A stretch of DNA of 19,736 nt. It comes from an uncultured Kineothrix sp. GTDB taxonomy: Bacteria > Bacillota > Clostridia > Lachnospirales > Lachnospiraceae. Positions 1 through 7,825 of this stretch are shown piece after piece (position 1 is the first letter of the stretch; each line of letters opens with the position of its first letter). Made by a program: the position numbers and the translations under genes. The stretch spans positions 1-19,736 of the forward strand of contig CAJUMD010000048.1 in assembly GCA_910587275.1 (NCBI GenBank), in the 5' to 3' direction. The notes below the pieces were generated by a model. The model saw only the letters and a program-made list of their open reading frames with translations. It was not told where the DNA came from and searched no databases.

Positions 1-37
1 ATCTACACTCTTTCCCTACACGACGCTCTTCCGATCT
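1..37 (+). other. Illumina P5/Read 1 adapter contamination
   Basis: The first 37 bases match the 3' part of the standard Illumina P5/TruSeq Read 1 adapter, including ACACGACGCTCTTCCGATCT at positions 18-37. They interrupt the reading frame of the methyltransferase that follows. This is not genomic sequence. It marks the end of an assembled contig where adapter was not trimmed. Confidence 0.98.
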
Positions 38-295
38 ATCCGCCAGGATAACCCTTATTTCTTCCGTTTCCCCCTCCGTTTTTTTGAATCCCGGTTCCGG
101 GTTTTCCACTGCTTCCGTGCAGAATTCCTCCCCAAAACCTTCGGACACATAAACTTCCTCCAGCATGGTCTCCGGCGCCTCCAAAAACATTTTTACGCCT
201 TCTACCACAAAAACGCCCTCTTTTTTCCGCTCACCCGCCTTTTTATTCAACTGGACAATTCTTTTCACTTTCTGGTTCGTTACACTGGTTATCAT
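38..295 (-). CDS. TrmH/SpoU-family RNA 2'-O-methyltransferase, N-terminal fragment
   Basis: Eighty-six codons are present, starting MITSVTNQKVKRIVQLNKK, and the gene is then cut by the adapter. The opening (I-T-S-x-x-N-x-x-[IV]-K, then a basic stretch, then EGVFVVEGVKMFLEA) is typical of the N-terminal substrate-binding domain of TrmH/SpoU-class rRNA or tRNA ribose methyltransferases. These use SAM through a C-terminal knotted SPOUT domain, which is outside the window. A ribosome binding site AAGGAAAGGGG lies 4 bases before the ATG. The gene follows pfkA in the same direction, about 125 bases downstream, with a terminator-like hairpin between them and no obvious promoter of its own. It may therefore depend on read-through. 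The exact family member (RlmB-like or other) and the target nucleotide cannot be decided from the fragment. Confidence 0.8.
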
Positions 296-346
296 ATTGC
301 CCCTTTCCTTTTTACCTTGCGGCTTCCTCTGCCCGAATCTGTGCAT

Positions 347-376
347 AAAACGAACCGGTGCTTCCACACCGGTTCG
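347..376 (-). terminator. Intrinsic terminator downstream of pfkA
   Basis: A perfect 10-bp stem (351-360 with 367-376, CGAACCGGTG/CACCGGTTCG) has a 6-base loop. On the minus strand it is followed by TTTTAT. It sits 45 bases after the pfkA stop codon. The T-run is short, so termination may be partial and let transcription continue into the methyltransferase gene. Confidence 0.7.
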
Positions 377-420
377 TACCATAACCCTGTTTCCGTCTGC
401 TAAACAGTTCCAAAGTCTCC

Positions 421-1395
421 CTATATGGACAGAGCCTTGCTCACCTCGTACTGGTATTCGGAAATACTCTTTTCCATCGCCAACGCTTCCTCGATATCGA
501 AGTCCTGGAATTCCCCGTGCTGGTAACCTACCACACGGTTCGTCTTGCCCTCGCAGAGAATATCCGCCGCATACGCCCCCATAATGGATGCATAAAAACG
601 GTCCTTACAGGTAGGATTACCGCCGCGCTGCATGTATCCGAGAATCGTCGCCCTCGTCTCAATACCGGTTGCCGCCTCAATCCTCCTCGCCATGGATGTG
701 GAATGCCCAATCCCTTCCGCATTGATGATGATATGGTGCGTCTTGCCCCGTTTCCTGTTGCTGATAATATTATTAATAATATTCTGCTCGTTATAATCAT
801 ATTTTTCCGGAAGCAGAATGTCCTCCGCCCCGTTGGCAACACCGCACCAAAGCGCGATATATCCCGCATTTCTTCCCATAACCTCAATGATACTGCACCT
901 TTCATGGGAGGAAGACGTATCGCGTACTTTATCAATGGCATCCATCGCCGTATTGATTGCCGTATCAAACCCGATGGTATACTCCGTACAGGTAATGTCC
1001 AAATCAATCGTACCGGGAACACCGATGGTATTGATTCCCTTCCTCGAAAGCGCCTGTGCCCCACGGTAAGAACCGTCGCCCCCGATTACCACCAAACCGT
1101 CAATGCCGTGTTTCCTGCAGATTTCTACCCCTTTATCCTGCCCTTCCTCCGTCTTAAACTCCGAGCAGCGCGCCGTACCCAGTATGGTACCGCCCCTTTG
1201 GATGATATCGGCTACACTCCATTTCTCCAAGTCTATGATTTCCTCATTCAAAAGACCCTGATAGCCCTTCTTAATACCTTTTACTTTGACCCCGTTCGCA
1301 ATCGCCTTCCTGACCACCGCACGGATTGCCGCATTCATTCCGGGCGCGTCTCCTCCGCTCGTCAACACGCCTATTGTCTTAATTTCTTTTGCCAT
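421..1395 (-). CDS. pfkA: ATP-dependent 6-phosphofructokinase
   Basis: PfkA phosphorylates fructose-6-phosphate to fructose-1,6-bisphosphate, the committed step of glycolysis, in the cytoplasm. At 324 residues it has the usual length of bacterial group-A enzymes. Visible motifs are the nucleotide-binding SGGDAPGMN (13-21), GGDGS (105-109), the catalytic loop PGTIDLDI (127-134) with Asp131 as the probable base, IGFDTA (141-146), SHER (163-166), MGR (173-175) and the C-terminal ETRATILGYMQRGG (246-259). Gly at 108 and Gly after Pro in PGTID are the ATP-type residues; PPi-dependent enzymes usually carry Asp and Lys at these positions. One oddity is that the loop commonly reads TIDND, and here Asn is replaced by Leu. 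Both Asp are kept, so activity is expected. The start is supported by AGAGGTG about 6 bases before the ATG. The gene has its own promoter at 1435-1463 and lies downstream of dnaE, a common Firmicutes order. Confidence 0.97.
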   Translation of the reverse strand: MAKEIKTIGVLTSGGDAPGMNAAIRAVVRKAIANGVKVKGIKKGYQGLLNEEIIDLEKWSVADIIQRGGTILGTARCSEFKTEEGQDKGVEICRKHGIDGLVVIGGDGSYRGAQALSRKGINTIGVPGTIDLDITCTEYTIGFDTAINTAMDAIDKVRDTSSSHERCSIIEVMGRNAGYIALWCGVANGAEDILLPEKYDYNEQNIINNIISNRKRGKTHHIIINAEGIGHSTSMARRIEAATGIETRATILGYMQRGGNPTCKDRFYASIMGAYAADILCEGKTNRVVGYQHGEFQDFDIEEALAMEKSISEYQYEVSKALSI

Positions 1396-1434
1396 ACCTA
1401 CACCTCTTTACACCTCGAATACTGGAACAATTCT

Positions 1435-1463
1435 ATTTTACCTTGTTTGCGTATGGTTTTCAA
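1435..1463 (-). promoter_or_regulatory. Sigma-A-type promoter of pfkA
   Basis: On the minus strand TTGAAA (1458-1463) and TAAAAT (1435-1440) are separated by exactly 17 bases. This lies about 40 bases upstream of the pfkA ATG, between the gene and the long inverted repeat. pfkA can therefore be transcribed independently of dnaE. Confidence 0.75.
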
Positions 1464-1504
1464 TATATTTTTGCCAGATTGGAAAAGTTGGGGGGAGAGG
1501 GGAC

Positions 1505-1790
1505 GCACGGACGGAAGGCCTTTGCCGGGCGGCGGCAGCGGGCTTGCCTGTTACGGATTTTCCGTGCACTTATTTCGACGGGTTTTTCTAAACAGAATGG
1601 CGCAGGCTGTCATATGCTGCGGGACGCCCTCAAGCGGCATCCGTGCCGCATCGGGCTAAATCGGGCATCCTTGCCCGATTTCCCTTGGTTTCCGCATTCT
1701 GTTGAGAAAAACTCCGCCGAAAACGAAGCACGGAAAATCCGTAACAGGCAAGCCCGCTGCCGCCGCCCGGCAAAGACCTTCCGCCCGTGC
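1505..1790. repeat. Long imperfect inverted repeat (MITE-like or giant hairpin) between dnaE and pfkA
   Basis: Two arms of about 95 bases (1505-1599 and 1695-1790) are inverted copies of each other, and 48 bases (1520-1567 and 1728-1775) match perfectly. The 95-base middle carries two further small hairpins: GCGGCA/TGCCGC (1634-1649) and AAATCGGGC/GCCCGATTT (1658-1681). Transcription in either direction would give a very long hairpin. Because the arms are inverted copies, both strands encode the same chance peptide (AGRRQRACLLRIFRA), which explains the short open frames here. I do not regard those as genes. It begins 62 bases after the dnaE stop and could act as a transcription barrier or 3'-end stabiliser. 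It could also be a non-autonomous mobile element. I see no obvious target-site duplication. Confidence 0.9.
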
Positions 1791-1851
1791 TGTGTGTACA
1801 TGTATATGGGTAATAGTGGTATACGGTCTAAAGAAAGAAACCCTTCCGCCT

Positions 1852-4800
1852 TTACGTCACCTTCACGTTTTCCTCGCCGTAGAGCGCCGTCAGTTTCTCC
1901 AACAATTCCTTATCCGCCCTCACATTACGGTTGGGCGGCAAATTCTTCACCGCTTTCGGGTTCTCTACATAGATGCACACACTGTCCCTTCCGTCCGACT
2001 GTGCCAACTGCGCAAAAAGCCCGCTTTCCGCTTCCTCATACGCCTCCTTGGACGGAAATTTAATCCAAAGTTTCCTGCTGATTTCATCAAAACCCGTAAT
2101 CCGTTCGCAGATTAGTTTTCCGTCCTTTTCTTCTTCCACGGATACCCGTCCACGGATGAAAACCTTATTGTCCTCTATAAGCTGTGCCGAATGCCGCTCG
2201 TAGTCCTTCGGGAATACGATGACTTCCACACTCCCAAGCAAATCTTCCACCTGCAAAAACGCCATGATTTTATCGTTTTTGGTGTACTTTATCTTTTTAT
2301 CCGCAATAATGCCCCCTATGGTGGCGGACTGCCCGTCCCATACGGCAGTGGTTCCCGTTTCTTCGTCAAGCAGGAAATCCTTTGTGGTGTTTGTGGTGTT
2401 TTTCTTCCACATTTCCTCGTATTCCTCCAACGGATGTCCGCTGATGTAAACGCCCAGCACCTCTTTTTCAAATCCAAGAAGCATTTCCTTGGAATATTCG
2501 CCGACATCCGGCATACGGATTTCAAATTCCGCCTTCTGTTCCTCGGATACCAAATCGAAAAGGGAAATCTGTCCGGCAAGGTTGTTTTTCTTATCCTGCT
2601 GGATGCGCTCCATGATCTGCACATACACACTCATAAACTGCTTTCGGGTCCCTCCCAGGCTGTCCAGCGCGCCCGCCTTAATGAAGTTTTCCACCGCCCT
2701 CTTGTTCACTTCCTTATCGGCAACCCTTGTGATAAAGTCCTTCAGGTTCTTAAAAGGTCCTAAGGTTTCCCGTTCCTCCACGATGGCGTCAATAATGGGA
2801 CGTCCTACGCTCTTAATCGCCGTCAGCGCATAGCGTATGCCTCCCTCCGTTACCGAAAACCCGGCTTCCCCGCCGTTAATGTCCGGCGGCAGGATGGCGA
2901 TGCCCATACTCCGGCAGGTCATGATATATTCCGATACCTTGCTGGGGAAATCAATGACGGAAGTCAGAAGCGCCGCCATAAATTCCACCGGATAATAGTA
3001 TTTTAAATATGCGGTCTGGTAGGATACCACCGCATAACATGCCGCATGGGACTTATTAAATGCATATTTGGCAAAATCCATCATTTCCGCATAAATCTGT
3101 TTCGCCGTGCTTTCCCCGATGCCGTTGGCAATACAGCCCGGAACCCCTTCTTCCTCGTTGCCGTATACGAAATTATCCCGCTCCTTCTCCATGACCGCCT
3201 GCTTCTTCTTGCTCATGGCACGGCGCACCAAGTCGCTGCGTCCAAGCGTGTATCCGCCCAAATCCCGCACAATCTGCATAACCTGTTCCTGATATACGAT
3301 GCATCCGTAGGTGGGGGATAAAATCGGTTCCAACTGCGGACAGGAATAAGTGATTTCACCGCCGCTGTTTTTTCCCTTTACATACTTGGGTATAAAGTCC
3401 ATGGGACCTGGACGGTACAGGGATATTCCGGCTATGATGTCCTCCAGGCTCTGCGGTTTGAGCTCCTTCATGAAGTTCTTCATACCGCCGCTTTCCAACT
3501 GGAACACGCCGTCCGTGCGCCCCGTTCCGATGGATGCAAGTACTGCCCGGTCATCATAATCAATATGCCCCATATCCAAATGAACACCCCTGTATTTTTC
3601 CACATAATGGGCGGCGTTCTGTATAACGGTCAGGGTACGCAGACCGAGGAAGTCCATTTTTAACAATCCGAGTTCCTCTATGGTGGTCATGGTAAACTGG
3701 GTCGTAACGGAACCGTCGCTGCCCCTGGAAAGCGGGACAAATTCCTCCGCAGGCTTACTGCAGATTACCACTCCCGCCGCGTGCATGGACGTATGGCGGG
3801 GCAGCCCCTCCAGTCTCCGGCTCATGTCAATCAGGTTTTTCACCTGCTCGTCCTGCTCATACATCTTACGCAGCTCCGGGTTCACGGACAACGCCCGGTC
3901 AATCGTAATGTTTAATTCATTCGGTACCAGTTTCGCAATGGAATCCACATAGGCATACGGTAAATCCATCACCCTGCCCACGTCCCGGATAACGCCCTTC
4001 GCCGCCATGGTGCCAAATGTCACAATCTGCACTACCTTGTCCGCGCCGTATTTCCGCCCCACGTAGTCAATCACTTCCTGCCGTCTCTCAAAGCAGAAAT
4101 CAATATCGATATCCGGCATGGACACGCGTTCCGGGTTTAGGAACCGTTCAAACAACAGGTTATACTTAATCGGATCGATATCGGTAATCCGCAGACAGTA
4201 AGAAACTATGCTGCCCGCCGCAGACCCCCGCCCCGGTCCCACCATAATATCGTTGCTTTTGGCGTAATTGATAAAATCCCATACAATCAGGAAGTAATCC
4301 ACATATCCCATTTCGCGGATGACATTCAACTCATAGTCCAACCGCTCCAGCAGTCCCGCTTCCGTCATTCCCTCCGGAATCTGCCCTGCAGACGGTTCCT
4401 TTCCGGCTCCCGCCTGTTCCGGCATCACCGGCGCGTCAGTCTCCACTCCCGCCGACACCCCGTATCTCCCATACAGCCCGTCATAACACAGTTTATTCAG
4501 ATACGTCCAGGAATCATATCCTTCCGGCACTTCAAAATGCGGCAGCTTCGTCACGCCGAATTCAATTTCCACATGGCAGCGGTCGGCAATCCTTTGGGTG
4601 TTCTCCACCGCTTCCCACGCATAGGGAAACAATCCCTTCATTTCCTCCTCGCTCTTGACGTAATACTGCCCGCCTTCGTACCGCATACGGTCTTCGTCCG
4701 CCAGTTTCTTCGCCGTTTGGATACAGAGCAGGATATCATGAGGCTTTTCGTCTTCCGCATACGTATAATGGACATCGTTTGTCACCACCAGCGGAATGTC

Positions 4801-5391
4801 CAGTTCTTTACTCATCTGCATCAGAGCTGCGTTCACGGTTTTCTGCTCCGGGATTCCGTGGTCCTGCAATTCCAGAAAATAATTATCCTTCCCGAAACAG
4901 TCCTCGTATTTGCGCGCCGCCTTCTTCGCCTCGTCCACAAGCCCCTTTACGATATAACGCTGCACTTCTCCCGCAAGGCAGGCAGAAAGCGCAATGATTC
5001 CCTCATGAAACTCCCGCAGCACTTCCATATCCACCCGGGGCCTGTAATAATAGCCCTCCGTAAAACCACGGCTTACGATTTTCATTAAATTGGCGTATCC
5101 CGTATTGTTTTCCGCCAGCAGCACCAAATGGTAATAACGGTCTTCCCCGCCGGTCAGTTCCTTGTCAAAACGGGAATTGGGCGCAACATATACCTCACAG
5201 CCCATAATCGGATTGATACCTGCCGCTTTCGCTTCCTTATAAAAATCAATCACGCCGTACATAACGCCGTGGTCGGTGATTGCGGCGCTGTCCATCCCCA
5301 GTTCCTTAACCCGCTTCACATATTCCTTTATCTTGTTGGACCCGTCCAACAGACTGTATTCCGTATGCACATGCAAATGGGCAAATGCCAT
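1852..5391 (-). CDS. dnaE: DNA polymerase III alpha subunit (DnaE)
   Basis: A replicative C-family DNA polymerase of 1179 residues, a normal length. In order it shows a PHP domain (HLHVHTEYSLLDG at 5-17, DHG at 40-42, NDVHY at 205-209), GPGRGSAAGS (385-394), the catalytic PDIDIDF (426-432, two of the three metal-binding Asp), KMDFLGLRT with the third Asp (Asp570), a fingers and helix-hairpin-helix region, a beta-clamp-binding motif QISLF (941-945), and an OB-fold domain (about 1020-1110). A Pro/Gly/Glu-rich stretch at about 311-345 looks like an inserted linker between the PHP and palm domains. The start is supported by AAAGGAAG 8 bases before the ATG; the upstream ATG at 5396 is out of frame. 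In Firmicutes that also have PolC, DnaE is generally assigned primer extension on the lagging strand; PolC is not in this window. The gene is 126 bases downstream of glmS, and I see no clear terminator or promoter between them, so the two may be cotranscribed. Confidence 0.98.
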   Translation of the reverse strand: MAFAHLHVHTEYSLLDGSNKIKEYVKRVKELGMDSAAITDHGVMYGVIDFYKEAKAAGINPIMGCEVYVAPNSRFDKELTGGEDRYYHLVLLAENNTGYANLMKIVSRGFTEGYYYRPRVDMEVLREFHEGIIALSACLAGEVQRYIVKGLVDEAKKAARKYEDCFGKDNYFLELQDHGIPEQKTVNAALMQMSKELDIPLVVTNDVHYTYAEDEKPHDILLCIQTAKKLADEDRMRYEGGQYYVKSEEEMKGLFPYAWEAVENTQRIADRCHVEIEFGVTKLPHFEVPEGYDSWTYLNKLCYDGLYGRYGVSAGVETDAPVMPEQAGAGKEPSAGQIPEGMTEAGLLERLDYELNVIREMGYVDYFLIVWDFINYAKSNDIMVGPGRGSAAGSIVSYCLRITDIDPIKYNLLFERFLNPERVSMPDIDIDFCFERRQEVIDYVGRKYGADKVVQIVTFGTMAAKGVIRDVGRVMDLPYAYVDSIAKLVPNELNITIDRALSVNPELRKMYEQDEQVKNLIDMSRRLEGLPRHTSMHAAGVVICSKPAEEFVPLSRGSDGSVTTQFTMTTIEELGLLKMDFLGLRTLTVIQNAAHYVEKYRGVHLDMGHIDYDDRAVLASIGTGRTDGVFQLESGGMKNFMKELKPQSLEDIIAGISLYRPGPMDFIPKYVKGKNSGGEITYSCPQLEPILSPTYGCIVYQEQVMQIVRDLGGYTLGRSDLVRRAMSKKKQAVMEKERDNFVYGNEEEGVPGCIANGIGESTAKQIYAEMMDFAKYAFNKSHAACYAVVSYQTAYLKYYYPVEFMAALLTSVIDFPSKVSEYIMTCRSMGIAILPPDINGGEAGFSVTEGGIRYALTAIKSVGRPIIDAIVEERETLGPFKNLKDFITRVADKEVNKRAVENFIKAGALDSLGGTRKQFMSVYVQIMERIQQDKKNNLAGQISLFDLVSEEQKAEFEIRMPDVGEYSKEMLLGFEKEVLGVYISGHPLEEYEEMWKKNTTNTTKDFLLDEETGTTAVWDGQSATIGGIIADKKIKYTKNDKIMAFLQVEDLLGSVEVIVFPKDYERHSAQLIEDNKVFIRGRVSVEEEKDGKLICERITGFDEISRKLWIKFPSKEAYEEAESGLFAQLAQSDGRDSVCIYVENPKAVKNLPPNRNVRADKELLEKLTALYGEENVKVT

Positions 5392-5517
5392 GCCATCAAC
5401 TTCCTTTCTTATTCCGTTTCCGCTGTTGTATCCCTTTCAGACACACGAAGCGCGTCTTTCTTTCCGGTGACGCTTCCCTGCCGCATTTCCCTCTTTCTTT
5501 TTTATCTGTTTATCCCG

Positions 5518-7338
5518 CTATTCCACGGTAACTACCTTTGCGAGGTTCCTCGGTTTATCCACATCCAGCCCTTTATCGAGGGAAACATAATAAGCCAAAA
5601 GCTGCAATGCCGCCGAAGCAGGCATCACCATAAATTCATCCCTCATTCCGGGCAGCTTGAACACACTGTCCCATGACGCATCCTGGTCCAGCCGGTAACT
5701 GTCCTTTATAAACAGGATAACCTCCGCCCCCCTAGACTGCACTTCCTTAATATTGGAAAATTCCTTTGACTGCACTTTGTCCTGGGTGATTACCGCAACC
5801 ACCGGCGTATCCTCCGTAATCAGCGCAATGGTCCCGTGCTTTAACTCGCCGGAGGCATAGGCTTCCGAATGGATATAGGAAATTTCCTTTAATTTTAACG
5901 AGCCTTCCAGCAAAATGGAATAATCCAGTCCCCGCCCAATCATGAACACATCCCTGGCATTCAAAATACTCCTTGCGATGTAATGGATTTCTTCCCTTCT
6001 GTCCAATACTTCCTGCATCACCGCCGGCACGCGCAGCAGTTCCCGAGTAAACGCTTTCGTTTCCGCTTCGTCAAAAATACCCCTCACGTACGCCATTCTC
6101 CCGGTTAAGAGGTAGAGCACCGCAAGCTGGGTAGTATATGCCTTCGTACTGGCAACGGCGATTTCCGGTCCCGCATTGGTATAAATCACATATCCGCTTT
6201 CCCTTGCAATAGAAGCGCCCTTCACGTTCACGATAGACAGCGTCTTCGCCCCGTTCCTCTTCGCGTATTTTAACGCCTCCAGCGTGTCGATGGTCTCCCC
6301 CGACTGGGAAATGGCAATTACCAGTGTTTTTTCATCCACCAGGGAATCCGTATACATAAATTCGCTGGCAAGTTCCACGTCCATATGCATCCTTACCAAA
6401 GACTGCATCAATGCCCTGCCCACCAGTCCTGCATGCATCGCCGTCCCACATGCCACAACGCAAATGCGGTCGCATTCCGCCAGCAGACTGTCCGGCACGC
6501 CGTCCACCGCGAGATTGGGCATTCCGTCCCGAATCCTCGGCTCTATGGTTTCCCGGATAACCTCCGGCTGTTCCATGATTTCTTTTTCCATATAAAACGG
6601 ATAACCGCCCTTACTGCTGCGGTTCACGTCCCAATTCACCGTCAGCCACTGGGGTTCCACCGCTTCCCCCGACATATCATAAAGCTCTATGCCCTCTTTT
6701 TTCAGGGTCGCCACATGAAATTCCGGCAATACGAAATACTCCCTGGAATACTGTCCAAGCACCGTCACATCAGAGGCCATCATGCTCCCGTCCTCCGCCC
6801 TTGCAATGACAATGGGGCTCACGTTCCTTACCGCGAAAACGGTATCCGGGATATCCCCAAACATAATGCCCAGCGCAAAGGTACCTTTTAATTTCAGCAC
6901 GGTTTTGCGGATTGCCGCATACGGGTCCCCGTTATAAAAATGTGCCAGCACCGCCGCCACCACTTCACTGTCCGTCTGCGACTGCAGTTTCTCCTGCAAA
7001 TCATACTTACCAATCAGGCGCTTGTAATTTTCGATAATCCCGTTATGGATTACCGTCACATTTCCGAATTTATGGGGATGTGCATTTTCATCGCTGACGC
7101 CGCCATGGGTCGCCCACCGCGTATGCCCGATTCCGCACGCACCCCCGGTCTTTGATTTTTCACACAAAGAACGCAGGTCTTTTACGCGTCCCGCACATTT
7201 ACGAATCTGGATGCCGCCGTCCGTCCCGCACACCGCGATTCCGGCGCTGTCGTAACCCCTGTATTCCAGCACTTCCAAAGCATCCAGCATAATCCCCTGT
7301 GCCTGTTTTTTACCTGTATATCCAATGATTCCACACAT
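5518..7338 (-). CDS. glmS: Glutamine-fructose-6-phosphate aminotransferase (isomerizing)
   Basis: GlmS makes glucosamine-6-phosphate from fructose-6-phosphate and glutamine, the entry step to UDP-GlcNAc and peptidoglycan. The protein is 606 residues. The N-terminal glutaminase domain needs a Cys exposed after Met removal, and this start gives MCGIIGYTG. An ATG two codons upstream (7344) would hide that Cys and sits directly against the ribosome binding site GAGGA. The chosen ATG lies 7-8 bases after GAGG. Other motifs are YRGYDSAG (26-33), GHTRWATHGGVSDENAHPH (71-89), HNGIIENY (98-105), then two SIS sugar-isomerase domains (SQSGETIDTLEALK; EGSLKLKEISYIHSEAY) and the C-terminal LAKVVTVE with the conserved active-site Lys. 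The leader contains a glmS ribozyme, so expression should fall when GlcN6P is abundant. Confidence 0.98.
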   Translation of the reverse strand: MCGIIGYTGKKQAQGIMLDALEVLEYRGYDSAGIAVCGTDGGIQIRKCAGRVKDLRSLCEKSKTGGACGIGHTRWATHGGVSDENAHPHKFGNVTVIHNGIIENYKRLIGKYDLQEKLQSQTDSEVVAAVLAHFYNGDPYAAIRKTVLKLKGTFALGIMFGDIPDTVFAVRNVSPIVIARAEDGSMMASDVTVLGQYSREYFVLPEFHVATLKKEGIELYDMSGEAVEPQWLTVNWDVNRSSKGGYPFYMEKEIMEQPEVIRETIEPRIRDGMPNLAVDGVPDSLLAECDRICVVACGTAMHAGLVGRALMQSLVRMHMDVELASEFMYTDSLVDEKTLVIAISQSGETIDTLEALKYAKRNGAKTLSIVNVKGASIARESGYVIYTNAGPEIAVASTKAYTTQLAVLYLLTGRMAYVRGIFDEAETKAFTRELLRVPAVMQEVLDRREEIHYIARSILNARDVFMIGRGLDYSILLEGSLKLKEISYIHSEAYASGELKHGTIALITEDTPVVAVITQDKVQSKEFSNIKEVQSRGAEVILFIKDSYRLDQDASWDSVFKLPGMRDEFMVMPASAALQLLAYYVSLDKGLDVDKPRNLAKVVTVE

Positions 7339-7429
7339 AAACATTCCTCATCTTTCTTTTTATACTTTCTATTTTACTACTTTTCATTTCTGTATATATT
7401 CATATTTTCATTTTCCATATATACGGACA

Positions 7430-7573
7430 GCCCTGTTATGCCGCCTTTGTTTTGCAGTCACCCGCATATTTACCGGCATATGACGCATCAGGGCGCTACG
7501 GGAAGGCACCCGCCGAATTTTCGATAACCTTCCTCCTCGTCAACCTGCCTCCTTCCGGCAGGTGCATGGCGCT
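7430..7573 (-). ncRNA. glmS self-cleaving ribozyme-riboswitch
   Basis: On the minus strand the leader contains AGCGCC (from 7573), a CCTGCC/GGCAGG helix, GTTGACGAGGAGGAAGG, then TTATCGAAAATTCGGCGGG and TGCCTTCCC. This matches the conserved glmS ribozyme core (RF00234 family). Cleavage is expected 5' of the G in GCGCC, between 7573 and 7572. A helix GCCCTG (7489-7494) with CAGGGC (7430-7435) closes the 3' part and sets the approximate end. A further AT hairpin (7392-7399 with 7417-7424) lies between the ribozyme and the start codon. In characterised members GlcN6P is the cofactor for cleavage, and the cleaved mRNA is degraded. Confidence 0.95.
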
Positions 7574-7713
7574 AGATGGGAAATGCTGTGGGAAGCTATT
7601 GGCACCAAATGAATACCGCTTCGTGCATCTGAAATTAATACAACCTGTATTCTGTTTTCAAGGTCCAAACCCGCCGGACAGTTGCAGATACTGCCTGCCA
7701 ACTGCCTTTGGGC

Positions 7714-7742
7714 ATTATAGCATACTATTAGCGGGATGGCAA
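7714..7742 (-). promoter_or_regulatory. Strong sigma-A-type promoter of glmS
   Basis: On the minus strand TTGCCA (7737-7742) and a perfect TATAAT (7714-7719) are 17 bases apart. Transcription would start near 7707, giving a leader of about 130 bases before the ribozyme cleavage site. The -35 box is embedded in one arm of an inverted repeat (7733-7766). Confidence 0.8.
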
Positions 7743-7766
7743 GCGGCGCTAAACTGCTGCCATCCC
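7733..7766. repeat. Inverted repeat overlapping the glmS -35 box
   Basis: GGGATGGCA (7733-7741) and TGCCATCCC (7758-7766) are perfect 9-base inverted arms separated by 16 bases. One arm overlaps the -35 box. It could be an operator. It could also be a weak terminator hairpin for the HD gene that ends at 7826, but no T-run follows it on the minus strand. Confidence 0.6.
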
Positions 7767-7825
7767 ATATTATATTACTCCTTTGCCGGAAAAGTGTTCC
7801 ACACTCCCCCTGACAGCTTTTAAAC

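Noticed and set aside
517..1659. A 380-codon plus-strand open frame across pfkA
   Set aside because: It is the antisense shadow of pfkA, which has intact family motifs. The plus-strand translation resembles no family.
1610..1801. Small open frames inside the long inverted repeat (both strands)
   Set aside because: The same peptide appears on both strands because the arms are inverted copies. There is no ribosome binding site and the composition is unlike the neighbouring genes.
5392..5517. A terminator or promoter between glmS and dnaE
   Set aside because: No stem followed by a minus-strand T-run and no convincing -35/-10 pair were found.
7339..7344. An upstream ATG for GlmS giving MFMCG
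   Set aside because: The catalytic Cys must be N-terminal after Met removal, and this ATG sits directly against the ribosome binding site.
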